Part shown: positions 23,981 to 31,738 of the stretch, piece after piece | Numbering within the stretch: position 1 is the stretch's first letter | Layout: each line of letters begins with the position of its first letter | DNA from: JBBTSQ01 sp039795895 | GTDB taxonomy: Bacteria; Patescibacteriota; Minisyncoccia; Phycocordibacterales; JBAYGS01 | Assembly (NCBI GenBank): GCA_039795895.1 | Contig: JBDKKW010000002.1 | Location: 36,109-100,108 of the forward strand | Direction: 5' to 3' | Length of the DNA stretch: 64,000 nt | Position numbers and translations under genes: made by a program | Notes under the pieces: model-generated | Told to the model about the DNA's origin: nothing | What the model saw: only the letters and a program-made list of their open reading frames with translations | The model's database searches: none

Positions 23981-25189
23981 CTAGTGTGAAATTACCATAA
24001 TTTCATGAGTGTGCCTAGCCTTGTACCAAAAACACCCGACTGCGGTTACCAGAGTTATCGTCCCTAAAGTGAGAAAGGTGCTATACGTGCCACCAATATC
24101 AGCGAGGAGACCTATGGTAATTGGCCCAACAATTGCTCCAATCTGTTCTGCACCAGCCATCAATCCCCCAACCTTTCCATAATTATCAGCACGCGAAGCT
24201 TTGGTCACAAGGGCCTGTAATGCAAGTGTCAAACAAACAGTAAGGGTTCCCAAAATAAAGATACCGATAATCTGAAAAAGATACGTCTGAGCAAGCGACA
24301 TTACTCCCAAGAGAACTGCGGTCACCAAAAGACTCACTGACACAAAAGTCCACTTCGATACCTTGTCGATATATGTTCCAAACCAAAATGCGAGAGTTGA
24401 TGGAATAGCATAAATGACGGTGATGATGACGACATGACTGAGATCATTTGATTTGGTATACACAAAAAGTGGTAAGAAAAAAGTACCTAGTGGATCGACG
24501 CAAGCGACAAAAAATGTGAGAAAAGTCAGTGTCCATATTTCAGTTTTCCATTCGCGCATTCCACTGATTATTTTTAGCGGATTGAAAAAATATGTTGATG
24601 TCTTATTTTTTCTAATAGGCACCTCATCTTGTGGGGCTCGTGACATTACGAAGTACGCAATGATGGCCGTCACAGATATACCAAGGAAAAGCCAGTAGAT
24701 GGGGATGCGGGTAAGAAATGGAATACTCACAAGTGCAGCAATCATCCACGTGAGATTTGGCAGTGAATGAAGGTATCCAAACGTTTTTGAAAGATGATAC
24801 TCCGACGCAAAACGTCTGAGATAGGTATCACCACCGATACTGTCACAGCACCATACAACACCATTGATTGCTCGGGCTAATACTATGAAAAATGTCATTC
24901 CAAGCAAACCTGCTAGAAAATAACTGATACCAATGAGCGGATACAGAGCTAATGCAAAAAGAATAAGTTTCTTTGCGGGGATGCGATCACCGAGCATACT
25001 GACAAATGGCAATGCGAGTAGGAAGACGATGTCGTAAATCGACCGAAGAAGTCCCGCTTCCGTATAGTTGTGTAATAAAGAAAAAAGAAGAACAGGAATC
25101 AGTGTCTCGCATAAGCCCCAGCCAAACCAACGGATACTGCGAGCGAGTGTAATCGTTTTGATACTTTTGGGAATGTGTGCTTGATCCAT
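23981..25189 (-). CDS. MFS transporter
   Basis: 402 aa with about 12 hydrophobic segments. Family hints: a gly-rich first half (IRWFGWGLCETLIPVLLFSL), LGDRIPAKKLILFALAL in the loop 2-3 position (the G-D-R-x-x-R/K-like motif A), and VGGLMAGAEQIGAIVGPITI in the second half. It probably exports a drug or metabolite. It starts 3 nt after the stop of the isochorismatase-like gene, so the two are translated together. Confidence 0.85.
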   Translation of the reverse strand: MDQAHIPKSIKTITLARSIRWFGWGLCETLIPVLLFSLLHNYTEAGLLRSIYDIVFLLALPFVSMLGDRIPAKKLILFALALYPLIGISYFLAGLLGMTFFIVLARAINGVVWCCDSIGGDTYLRRFASEYHLSKTFGYLHSLPNLTWMIAALVSIPFLTRIPIYWLFLGISVTAIIAYFVMSRAPQDEVPIRKNKTSTYFFNPLKIISGMREWKTEIWTLTFLTFFVACVDPLGTFFLPLFVYTKSNDLSHVVIITVIYAIPSTLAFWFGTYIDKVSKWTFVSVSLLVTAVLLGVMSLAQTYLFQIIGIFILGTLTVCLTLALQALVTKASRADNYGKVGGLMAGAEQIGAIVGPITIGLLADIGGTYSTFLTLGTITLVTAVGCFWYKARHTHEIMVISH

Positions 25190-25192
25190 ATC

Positions 25193-25714
25193 TTAAAATG
25201 AATGATTGGTCATGCACAGTTCTCGAAGAATCTTTAAAGCTGCCTCTCGGTACGCTTCATTTTGACTTGAAGCTGTGCACTCTTCGAGAACGTAGGTAAA
25301 AAAGCCGAGGTCGAAAGATTCTTGTGCTGTAGCAAACACACAATCATTTGTATCAATGCCAACGATGTGAACCTCCTCAATGTTGTTATCTTTCAAAATT
25401 TTAAACAAATCCTTTTCTCCTTTAAAGGCAGATTTTGTTTTCTTGGTTACGAGTACCGCCCTTTCATTAAGAAGCTGTTTAATATCGTGAGTAGTCGGCA
25501 CCAACGGAAATGTCCAATGTGTCTGCCTGTCCCACAAGGAGCCTTTTTCTGCCGAAAATATAGTCTCAACAATGAGATCATAGCCTCCTTTTTCGATAAC
25601 CTCTTTGATATTTGGAACAATCCATCGGCTTGTATCATTCAAAAATCCTTCTTGTAAGTCGACAAGGATGAGAGATCTTCTCTTTTCTGGATGTGGGGTG
25701 ACGATACTAGACAT
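25193..25714 (-). CDS. isochorismatase-like cysteine hydrolase
   Basis: 173 aa from the ATG at 25714. LILVDLQEGFLND carries the catalytic Asp; VTKKTKSAFKG carries the Lys; HIVGIDTNDCVFATA carries the catalytic Cys in the G-x-x-T-x-x-C-V context. Family members hydrolyse amides or related bonds (nicotinamidase, isochorismatase). The substrate is not evident. It is first in a short operon with the MFS gene. Confidence 0.85.
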   Translation of the reverse strand: MSSIVTPHPEKRRSLILVDLQEGFLNDTSRWIVPNIKEVIEKGGYDLIVETIFSAEKGSLWDRQTHWTFPLVPTTHDIKQLLNERAVLVTKKTKSAFKGEKDLFKILKDNNIEEVHIVGIDTNDCVFATAQESFDLGFFTYVLEECTASSQNEAYREAALKILRELCMTNHSF

Positions 25715-25767
25715 ACCCAAAGTATACCAAAGATACGTGTGACACAACTAACCTAAACAACCCCATC

Positions 25768-25788
25768 TGGGCTGATTTTGACCCTTTT
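25768..25788 (+). repeat. 21-nt direct repeat, copy 2
   Basis: Identical to 22608-22628. It lies 54 nt upstream of the isochorismatase-like start, at the other edge of the five-gene block. Confidence 0.75.
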
Positions 25789-25897
25789 GAGCACGTGTTT
25801 AGATCAAGATATGCCCAAGGAAATACCTGGGATGCTACTGATTCTTGAGTTCAAAGCATACGTTCTGACCTCGTGAATCATTCGGAGCAACCCACAT

Positions 25898-25929
25898 AAA
25901 ACAGTGTCCTTTGGGGACGCTGTTTTTTG
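25898..25929 (+). terminator. hairpin in a gene-free stretch
   Basis: AAAACAGTGTCC / GGACGCTGTTTT with a T6 run. No gene ends just upstream, so it may close an unrecognised short transcript from about 25800. Confidence 0.55.
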
Positions 25930-25935
25930 CTGATG

Positions 25936-25984
25936 TTGCTCCGCGGAGCAAGCCGACTAATCGGCTTGCGTCTTGGGATCGAAC
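25936..25984. other. palindromes and a tRNA-like 13-mer
   Basis: A perfect 16-nt palindrome TTGCTCCGCGGAGCAA (25936-25951) overlaps a hairpin GCAAGCCGA/TCGGCTTGC (25948-25969). Next, 25972-25984 (CTTGGGATCGAAC) is the exact antisense of 13 nt of the tRNA-Asn T arm. The rest of 25715-26272 shows no convincing gene apart from these and the promoter below. Confidence 0.5.
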
Positions 25985-26181
25985 AGTGGAGCAATGTTTT
26001 CTACCAAGAAAAACGGGCGAGCTGATACCCAGACTTTGCTGAGTGACGACGAAGCAAAAGTCACGGGCGATACCAATAAAACATGGAGCACTATTTTAGT
26101 CCATGCTTCCCAACGAATTTTTAGAGGCAGTAGAACAGGTCACTTAATAATGTACGTAAATTAATAAACCTCACGTCACCA

Positions 26182-26210
26182 TTGATAGACCTCTGGCGTT
26201 GTGCTACCGT
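26182..26210 (+). promoter_or_regulatory. promoter of the 263-aa gene
   Basis: TTGATA, a 17-nt spacer, then TACCGT preceded by TGC. Confidence 0.55.
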
Positions 26211-26272
26211 TAAAACAGTAGTTCTTTAAACCGCATGGAGAAGTAATACCCGTGCACAATCCTGGAGAAAAT

Positions 26273-27064
26273 ATGCCAACTATTACGGACAGCCAAGTGG
26301 TGATTGATCAGATCAATGCAGATGGAATATTGTACCTAAAAAGCCGTCTGTCGTGGGAACCAGTAATACCCGATATCCGTCCCCGCAGTGACGACACTCC
26401 AGAGACAGCATTGATTGATGCATACCTGGAAAGCCGTAATGATTTCAAAGAACGGTTGCGTACACTTATGCGAGAATTGCTCACAGAGCTGTGTCAAAGT
26501 AGGCATTCTGGTACCGAACCCTGGGCCGGACTTCTCTTTCCTCTCATCGCTGGAACACGGATGGAAGGAGTGGAAGACTTGCTCGTGGACCTGCTCGATC
26601 GAGAAATCTCACGCCTCCCAAGCAAAAATCGCTGGCTACGCCGATTCCAAAAGCTTGCGCCTTGGCGTAAGTCTGACTGGTGGAGACTGCCTGGCCCATA
26701 CAAGGACTCACTACTGTTGGAACTAACAGTAGCACTGCGGGCCGTAGAAAAAGTGCCCAAAGCCCGCTGGATTCCACTTCTCGAGGATCCCCATACAGCC
26801 GGGGCAGCGTTCGGAGCAATCACCGAGGCAGACACTACAATAGGTCTAGTGCATTTCCACACCCTAATGGAGACAGCATTAAAGTGGCCCGAGGAAACTC
26901 CTTTGTGTATGTGTATTTGGTGCTTCATAAGCGCGTCGGGTCAACAAGGAAGAGGTGGCAATCCAGCCCTCGCACTCTTGGATCGGGCAGGTAGCGTAAA
27001 AGCCCGGACATTGGTAATGAAGGAGCTTCGGACAATACCGTCAGCCGCCCATCTGATTCCCTAG
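26273..27064 (+). CDS. hypothetical protein, 263 aa
   Basis: The ATG at 26273 is chosen because GGAG lies 7 nt before it. Soluble, rich in Trp, Arg and Leu, probably helical. Stretches such as LRTLMRELLTELCQSRHSG, WLRRFQKLAPWRKSDWW and WIPLLEDPHTAGAAFGAI may form helical repeats. No catalytic motif or family is recognised. It has its own promoter and a strong terminator, so it stands alone. Confidence 0.55.
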   Translation: MPTITDSQVVIDQINADGILYLKSRLSWEPVIPDIRPRSDDTPETALIDAYLESRNDFKERLRTLMRELLTELCQSRHSGTEPWAGLLFPLIAGTRMEGVEDLLVDLLDREISRLPSKNRWLRRFQKLAPWRKSDWWRLPGPYKDSLLLELTVALRAVEKVPKARWIPLLEDPHTAGAAFGAITEADTTIGLVHFHTLMETALKWPEETPLCMCIWCFISASGQQGRGGNPALALLDRAGSVKARTLVMKELRTIPSAAHLIP

Positions 27065-27092
27065 CCTTCTTAAAATTGACGGAAAGTAACAT

Positions 27093-27126
27093 CCCCGCCG
27101 TGCGCAAGCCGGCGGGGTCTTTATTT
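27093..27126 (+). terminator. rho-independent terminator
   Basis: CCCCGCCG / CGGCGGGG with a 9-nt loop and a T-rich run. Confidence 0.85.
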
Positions 27127-27168
27127 TACAAAACACGTTCTGACGTCCTGGATTATTTAGAGCAGTTA

Positions 27169-27197
27169 TTGACAGTATAATCAAACTGTGATAAATT
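27169..27197 (+). promoter_or_regulatory. promoter of the 60-aa membrane protein gene
   Basis: TTGACA, a 17-nt spacer, then TAAATT; the leader would be about 47 nt. Confidence 0.6.
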
Positions 27198-27250
27198 ATC
27201 TTCAGATATTAGTGGACCCTCAACAATCAGCAACGAAAGGAACCATACGT

Positions 27251-27433
27251 ATGAATCCCATTGTTCTTCACGCCATCAAGGTCATCCTCAGTCTTTTCAC
27301 CCTTATTGGTGTCGCCAGCATCATTGTCGGTACCACCAACTGGCTCCGCAAAGAGGGTGTTTTCGGAGGAGTCCCCCTTGGTTTGGCTGGACTCATAATC
27401 GGCCTTGGGGGGTTATTCCTGATCACTCGTTAG
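27251..27433 (+). CDS. small membrane protein, 60 aa
   Basis: Start fixed by GAAAGG 10 nt upstream. Two membrane segments (ILSLFTLIGVASIIVGTTNW and VPLGLAGLIIGLGGLFLI) joined by a short charged loop (LRKEGVFGG). No family recognised. Single-gene unit with promoter and terminator. Confidence 0.6.
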   Translation: MNPIVLHAIKVILSLFTLIGVASIIVGTTNWLRKEGVFGGVPLGLAGLIIGLGGLFLITR

Positions 27434-27468
27434 TAGACCCCACTGACTTAGAATGCCCGCTCAACAAC

Positions 27469-27505
27469 CGCCTCTCGCAAGTGTCATCTTGTGGGGCGTT
27501 TTTTT
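27469..27505 (+). terminator. rho-independent terminator
   Basis: CGCC...CGCAAG / CTTGTG...GGCG followed by a T8 run. Confidence 0.8.
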
Positions 27506-27576
27506 ATTACACAAAGCTCCAATAAGAAGTAGCTAAATAAAAAAATACCACAGTTTGCACTGTAGTATTTGGGATA

Positions 27577-27819
27577 TTATCCCCTAAGCACTGCCCGCCA
27601 AAAGATAATCACGAGCGCAAGAACAGTGGCCAGGGCACATATCGTTGCCACAAAAGCAAAGATCTTCATCACAACAGACATCCATTTCTTGCGTAACTCC
27701 TCTGTCTTGCCACTCTTTTCCCACCGTATACCAAACACCGCTGTGAGAATACCCGAAACCAAGGCGCCAATGAACCACCAATGAATATTACCGCTGACGA
27801 AGTTGACAAATGTGCTCAT
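27577..27819 (-). CDS. small membrane protein, 80 aa
   Basis: Starts after AAAGGA. Two membrane segments (WWFIGALVSGILTAVFGI and IFAFVATICALATVLALVII) separated by a charged stretch (RWEKSGKTEELRKKWMSV). No family recognised. It converges on the 60-aa membrane gene. Confidence 0.6.
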   Translation of the reverse strand: MSTFVNFVSGNIHWWFIGALVSGILTAVFGIRWEKSGKTEELRKKWMSVVMKIFAFVATICALATVLALVIIFWRAVLRG

Positions 27820-27987
27820 TTTTTTCCTTTATTGCAGTTTTTTTTACCAAACATTTCCGTTTCAGATATTAATATTAAATATAATCTTTGTCAATGTTAT
27901 CCACTGCACCCATCCTCACCCCTGCCACGTAAAACAAATACACACCACCATTTGAAAGATCACTCAAAAAGGTAGATACTACACTCA

Positions 27988-29022
27988 ATGAAAAAAGGAA
28001 CTGAAAAAGCCCTGCCGGCCAAACATATTCCCTACTCACAATTACTCCTCTGTCTTGCGGTTGGTTTTGGTGCACATTGGCTACTTGCACACTATTCAGA
28101 GACAACCACATCTTCAGATACCCACAGCTTTAACGAAGCCGATAGCACCCTGCGTCTGCGTGGAAAATATAACCTCATTAATCCTCTCCTGGTCTGTGGA
28201 AATACGGACAGCAAAGATTTTGATGAGTATAACGACTTGAAGCTTAAAATTCAAAAAGTGATCAACGCAAAGATTACCGACGGATCAGCAAAAACTGTCT
28301 CTGTTTATTTTCGATCAAATGGAAAATGGTTAGGTATCAACGAAAACGAAAAATATTCCCCCGCAAGTCTCAATAAAGTACCCATCATGATGGCATACTA
28401 CAAAAAGGCTGAAGAAAATCCAGGTATTTTGTCTCAAGAATTAATTTATGACGGATCCTTTGACCAAAATAAACAAGAAACATTTAGATCTGAATACGAT
28501 ATTACACCTGGAGCATACACCATCGAAAATCTCATCAAGGCAATGATTGTTAATTCTGACAACAATGCACTCATACTCCTCTACAACAACATCGACCATA
28601 ATTCCCTCAAAGAAGTGTACACCGATCTTGGCTTGTCTGTAACAAGCGACTCAGGCCTCATCGATAGTATTTCCGCCAAAGAATATTCATACTTTTTTAG
28701 ACTCCTCTATAACGCCACCTACCTCAACGATACCTACTCAGAAAGAGCGATGGAATTGCTTGCATCCGCAAGTTTCCCTCAAGGAATTCGCTCCGGAATC
28801 CCCAAAAACACCACTATTGCACAAAAATTTGGTGAGCGAAGCACTCCCAATAAAAATGGTATAGATATCGAGCGTGAATTACACGACTGTGGGATTGTCT
28901 TCAACCAGACACACCCCTACAACATATGTATCATGACTCGAGGTACCAACTTTGAACAACTATCGAACACCATCAAAGCCGTCAGTACAGTGGTCTACCA
29001 AGAGATTGAGAATTTAAAATGA
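27988..29022 (+). CDS. class A beta-lactamase-like serine hydrolase
   Basis: 344 aa. An N-terminal membrane segment (LLLCLAVGFGAHWLLAHY) places the enzyme outside. The hydrolase core has SxxK (SPASLNKVPIM), SDN (NSDNNALILLY) and a KTG-like motif reduced to QKFG. I see no clear Glu of the deacylating omega loop. This pattern suits a peptidoglycan peptidase or a penicillin-binding relative better than an antibiotic-degrading enzyme. A -10-like box ends about 7 nt before the ATG. Confidence 0.8.
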   Translation: MKKGTEKALPAKHIPYSQLLLCLAVGFGAHWLLAHYSETTTSSDTHSFNEADSTLRLRGKYNLINPLLVCGNTDSKDFDEYNDLKLKIQKVINAKITDGSAKTVSVYFRSNGKWLGINENEKYSPASLNKVPIMMAYYKKAEENPGILSQELIYDGSFDQNKQETFRSEYDITPGAYTIENLIKAMIVNSDNNALILLYNNIDHNSLKEVYTDLGLSVTSDSGLIDSISAKEYSYFFRLLYNATYLNDTYSERAMELLASASFPQGIRSGIPKNTTIAQKFGERSTPNKNGIDIERELHDCGIVFNQTHPYNICIMTRGTNFEQLSNTIKAVSTVVYQEIENLK

Positions 29023-29063
29023 GGCACATATCCTATTTACAAAGATTAGCAGTAATACAACAA

Positions 29064-29092
29064 AAAAGCCGAGCTTCTGCTCGGCTTTTTTA
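29064..29092. terminator. bidirectional terminator
   Basis: AAAAAGCCGAGC / GCTCGGCTTTTTT around TTCT, between convergent genes. Confidence 0.85.
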
Positions 29093-29109
29093 ACGAAATC
29101 TAGGTATAT

Positions 29110-29730
29110 CTATTTCTTTGGACACGCAGTTCGAGCAGACTTTGCCTGATCAGCTGAAGCCTTGATTGAAGCCGTAAACGTATCACGAGCAGTCTTGACT
29201 GAAGCGGTATACGCATCACGAGTAGTCTTTACTGTTGAAGCAAACGTAGTAAGTGCACCACTTCGAGCACTTGCGTACGCAGCATTTGCTGATTTGACGG
29301 CAGTACTATAATCCGCCCACGCTGCCTTCACTGCAGATGCACGAGCGGTTTTGTCGGTCAATGCTTTTGCTGTCGCTAATGCAGTATCTCGAGCTACCAC
29401 CGCAGCTGCCTTGGCGGTACTCAATGTTGTCTTTGCGGTTGCAAGAGCAGTGTCTCGTGCAGTCTTGGCACTTGCCACAGCGGTATCTCGCGCGGTCATT
29501 GCTGATAACTTTGCGGTATCACGTGCGGTCACAGCGGAAGCGTCTGCTGTCTTTCGAGCTTGTACTACAGCATTCAAACAATCCGCTCGAGAAGCTACTA
29601 CTGCCGGAGCCGTAGAAGCGGTCGATGTTGATACTGAAGTATTCTGTCCTGCTGTTTGCGCAAAGGTTAATACAGGCAAAAGACTTGCCACAACCAATGC
29701 ACCCGATACTACTTTTTGAAATGACTTCAT
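29110..29730 (-). CDS. secreted Ala-rich protein with hendecad repeats
   Basis: 206 aa. A signal peptide (VVSGALVVASLLPVLTFAQT) is followed by a Ser/Thr-rich linker and then a near-perfect 11-residue periodicity: TARDTAK-LSAM, TARDTAV-ASAK, TARDTAL-ATAK, and so on, with weaker copies to the end. Hendecads form right-handed or straight coiled coils. One Cys lies before the repeats (ADCLNAV) and one at the end (RTACPKK), perhaps joined. It should be an extended helical rod at the cell surface. It is divergent from the sigma gene at 29856. Confidence 0.75.
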   Translation of the reverse strand: MKSFQKVVSGALVVASLLPVLTFAQTAGQNTSVSTSTASTAPAVVASRADCLNAVVQARKTADASAVTARDTAKLSAMTARDTAVASAKTARDTALATAKTTLSTAKAAAVVARDTALATAKALTDKTARASAVKAAWADYSTAVKSANAAYASARSGALTTFASTVKTTRDAYTASVKTARDTFTASIKASADQAKSARTACPKK

Positions 29731-29855
29731 AGATGATTAAGAATTAGAAAATAAATAATAATTACTCACGAAGAATTAAAACCACAGAGAATAGATACCC
29801 TGTAGTGCACCTTCATAGGTAAGTACGTCTACACTTGCTATAATGTTTCAACTCT

Positions 29856-30413
29856 ATGGACATAGCACCCAACACCTCACCACAAGCAGTACTCAAGCGT
29901 CTTATCGCTGGGGATCCAAAAGCATTTGAGGAAATACTCACTCAGTATGAAAAACCCATATTCAACCACCTCTTAAGACTTACCCAAGACTACGACGATG
30001 CGTCAGAATTACTACAGACTACGTTTATAAAAGTTTATACCAAACGATCTCACATTGATCCTGCGGGATCATTTAAAAATTGGCTCTACAAAATCGCCAC
30101 CAATGTTGCCTATGATTTTTTTCGTAAAAAGAAACGAGAACAGCTGGTCTTTCTCGATGACGAATCTGTGTTTGAAACAATTGAGGGTGATACAGCGTAC
30201 TCTACTATAGACACTGAAATCGCAGTGCACGACCTCAAAGAAGCCTTGGTCAAAATACGCCCCCACCACCGCACCATACTACTTTTGTACTACAAAGAAG
30301 AACTATCGTACGCTGAAATTGCAGACATCCTAGGGCTTCCAATCAATACCGTCAAAACCCACTTAAGACGCGCAAAAATCGAACTCGAAACTTTTCTAAA
30401 AAACAATGACTAA
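29856..30413 (+). CDS. ECF-type sigma-70 factor
   Basis: 185 aa. Region 2 is visible as FNHLLRLTQDYDDASELLQT, TFIKVY and FKNWLYKIATNVAYDFFRKK; region 4 as LSYAEIADILGLPINTVKTH, LRRAK. It recruits RNA polymerase to a special promoter set. A TATAAT box after TTGC lies 11 nt before the ATG. The gene overlaps the next one by 8 nt, the usual arrangement of an ECF sigma factor and its membrane anti-sigma partner. Confidence 0.9.
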   Translation: MDIAPNTSPQAVLKRLIAGDPKAFEEILTQYEKPIFNHLLRLTQDYDDASELLQTTFIKVYTKRSHIDPAGSFKNWLYKIATNVAYDFFRKKKREQLVFLDDESVFETIEGDTAYSTIDTEIAVHDLKEALVKIRPHHRTILLLYYKEELSYAEIADILGLPINTVKTHLRRAKIELETFLKNND

Positions 30414-30801
30414 TTATCTACACAACGCATTCAAAAAACTCCCCGATACTGCCGTACCGACAGCACTGCACAACGCAACATATCGCGCGGTTATGTTCTT
30501 GAAGTATCGACGGTACCTCAAGATCGCCATTGCACTTACTGCAGTCACTTTTCTCTTTTCAATCTGGCACGTCTATACCAAACTGATCGAGACCGATGCA
30601 CTCTCGGTGATACAGGCGATTGCAAACACAATCGATCTCACCTTTGATTCAATATACGACTCATTCTCGACCGCTTTTGAATTTCTACCGATACAAGCAC
30701 TCATCCTCTCCACTCTAAACCTGCTCGCGCTCATCTGTGCCATCTTTTTTGCACAAACGTTTACCCGATTTCAACAGCAGTCTGAAATGAGATTAAAATA
30801 G
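30406..30801 (+). CDS. membrane protein, probable anti-sigma partner
   Basis: 131 aa. A short cytoplasmic N-terminus (NYLHNAFKKLPDTAVPTAL) is followed by two membrane segments (IAIALTAVTFLFSIWHVY and ALILSTLNLLALICAIFFAQ). No zinc anti-sigma motif is present. Its role is inferred from the 8-nt overlap with the sigma gene and from the same layout at 44.2-45.2 kb. Confidence 0.6.
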   Translation: MTNYLHNAFKKLPDTAVPTALHNATYRAVMFLKYRRYLKIAIALTAVTFLFSIWHVYTKLIETDALSVIQAIANTIDLTFDSIYDSFSTAFEFLPIQALILSTLNLLALICAIFFAQTFTRFQQQSEMRLK

Positions 30802-30810
30802 GCGAAGAAA

Positions 30811-30852
30811 AAAGCCCGGCTTGGGATAGTAATCCCAAGCCGGGCTTTTTTG
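30811..30852 (+). terminator. strong terminator after the sigma operon
   Basis: AAAGCCCGGCTTGGGAT / ATCCCAAGCCGGGCTTT with a T6 end, 17-bp stem. Confidence 0.9.
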
Positions 30853-30906
30853 ACAATACAACATTCATTGTGCTATGGTTGTTTTAGAAAAAAGCTCCTT
30901 ACACCT

Positions 30907-31542
30907 ATGCATACCCCTGAATCACCCACCCAAGTACTTGTTGTTTTTTCTGATGACAATACTCACGAGCGTGTACGTGTAGCCTTGGAAAGGCACCAAC
31001 GCACGAGAACCTACACATATCTTTTGATGCGTCATCTGGATGACGTACAAAAACACCTCGCCACGACACCTGCACGACAACTTTTTATCGCCGAGTGGTA
31101 TCCCGGCTCGGACAGAGACGCAACAAGGATTTTAAAAGAATTGCGAAAGAAAAATTCACTCCTTGTCTGCGTCACAACCACCATCAAGGAGGGCGCTTCG
31201 CACACTAATATCCCCCAATTACTCCAAGCCATCGAGGATTTCTTGGATCAGAAGCTTGATCGACAACCAGTGCTCACAAAAACACAGGTGATGTTTGGCG
31301 ACGTGCTTCCCGGGGAAAAATTTGAATCTTGGAAAACCAAGCGGGGTTTTATCGGTCTCAAGATTCTCCCCACGACCATAGTGGTCCCTAAGCCCAATCG
31401 ATGGGGTCCAACAACCGCCTCGAACCACAGTGTTAATGCGGTTATTCTTACGGATTTGAATGATGTTCCCGCATCAGACGCAGGTGCTCTTATACAATGC
31501 TCATTGACCGACATGGTCTTGGTATCCCGCCCTGCAAAATAA
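30907..31542 (+). CDS. hypothetical protein with a receiver-like N-terminal half, 211 aa
   Basis: Start at the ATG 30907. Residues 8-110 alternate beta and alpha like a response-regulator receiver (TQVLVVFSDDNTHERVRVAL, ARQLFIAEWYPGSDRDATRI, LLVCVTTT), but the phosphoacceptor position reads Glu-Trp, so it should not be phosphorylated. The C-terminal half (FIGLKILPTTIVVPKPNRWG) has no known motif. It is a single-gene unit with its own terminator. Receiver-like is inference. Confidence 0.5.
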   Translation: MHTPESPTQVLVVFSDDNTHERVRVALERHQRTRTYTYLLMRHLDDVQKHLATTPARQLFIAEWYPGSDRDATRILKELRKKNSLLVCVTTTIKEGASHTNIPQLLQAIEDFLDQKLDRQPVLTKTQVMFGDVLPGEKFESWKTKRGFIGLKILPTTIVVPKPNRWGPTTASNHSVNAVILTDLNDVPASDAGALIQCSLTDMVLVSRPAK

Positions 31543-31550
31543 ACACAACG

Positions 31551-31582
31551 AACCCGCCGATATACTCGGCGGGTTTTCTTTT
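31551..31582 (+). terminator. rho-independent terminator
   Basis: AACCCGCCGA / TCGGCGGGTT with a 5-nt loop and a T-rich run. Confidence 0.9.
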
Positions 31583-31623
31583 ACAGCAAACAATTATCAA
31601 TTTATACCGCTTAATCAGCTTAT

Positions 31624-31697
31624 TTGACACACCCACAGTCATCTGCTACCATCCCTTCCGGAACGAAAGAGGTTCTAAGACCTCTTTCGTTTTTTGT
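31624..31697 (+). promoter_or_regulatory. promoter followed at once by an intrinsic terminator
   Basis: TTGACA (31624), 17-nt spacer, TACCAT (31647-31652) after TGC. Only about 10 nt later AACGAAAGAGGT (31662) pairs with ACCTCTTTCGTT (31680), followed by T6. The transcript would be about 40 nt unless the hairpin is overridden; the next gene begins at 31739. Confidence 0.65.
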
Positions 31698-31738
31698 GTC
31701 TAATAGTTGGCATAAAAAACAGTACACCAAAAAACAAA

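Noticed and set aside
15038..26000. Direct second copy of the tRNA-Asn 3' end as a right att site
   Set aside because: Only an inverted 13-nt match at 25972-25984 was seen, which does not fit a simple att pair.
25973..26164. 63-codon plus-strand frame
   Set aside because: It starts inside the tRNA-like fragment, has no ribosome-binding site and random-looking composition.
27988..29022. Calling the serine hydrolase an antibiotic-resistance beta-lactamase
   Set aside because: The KTG box is degenerate and no deacylating Glu is evident, so resistance cannot be claimed.
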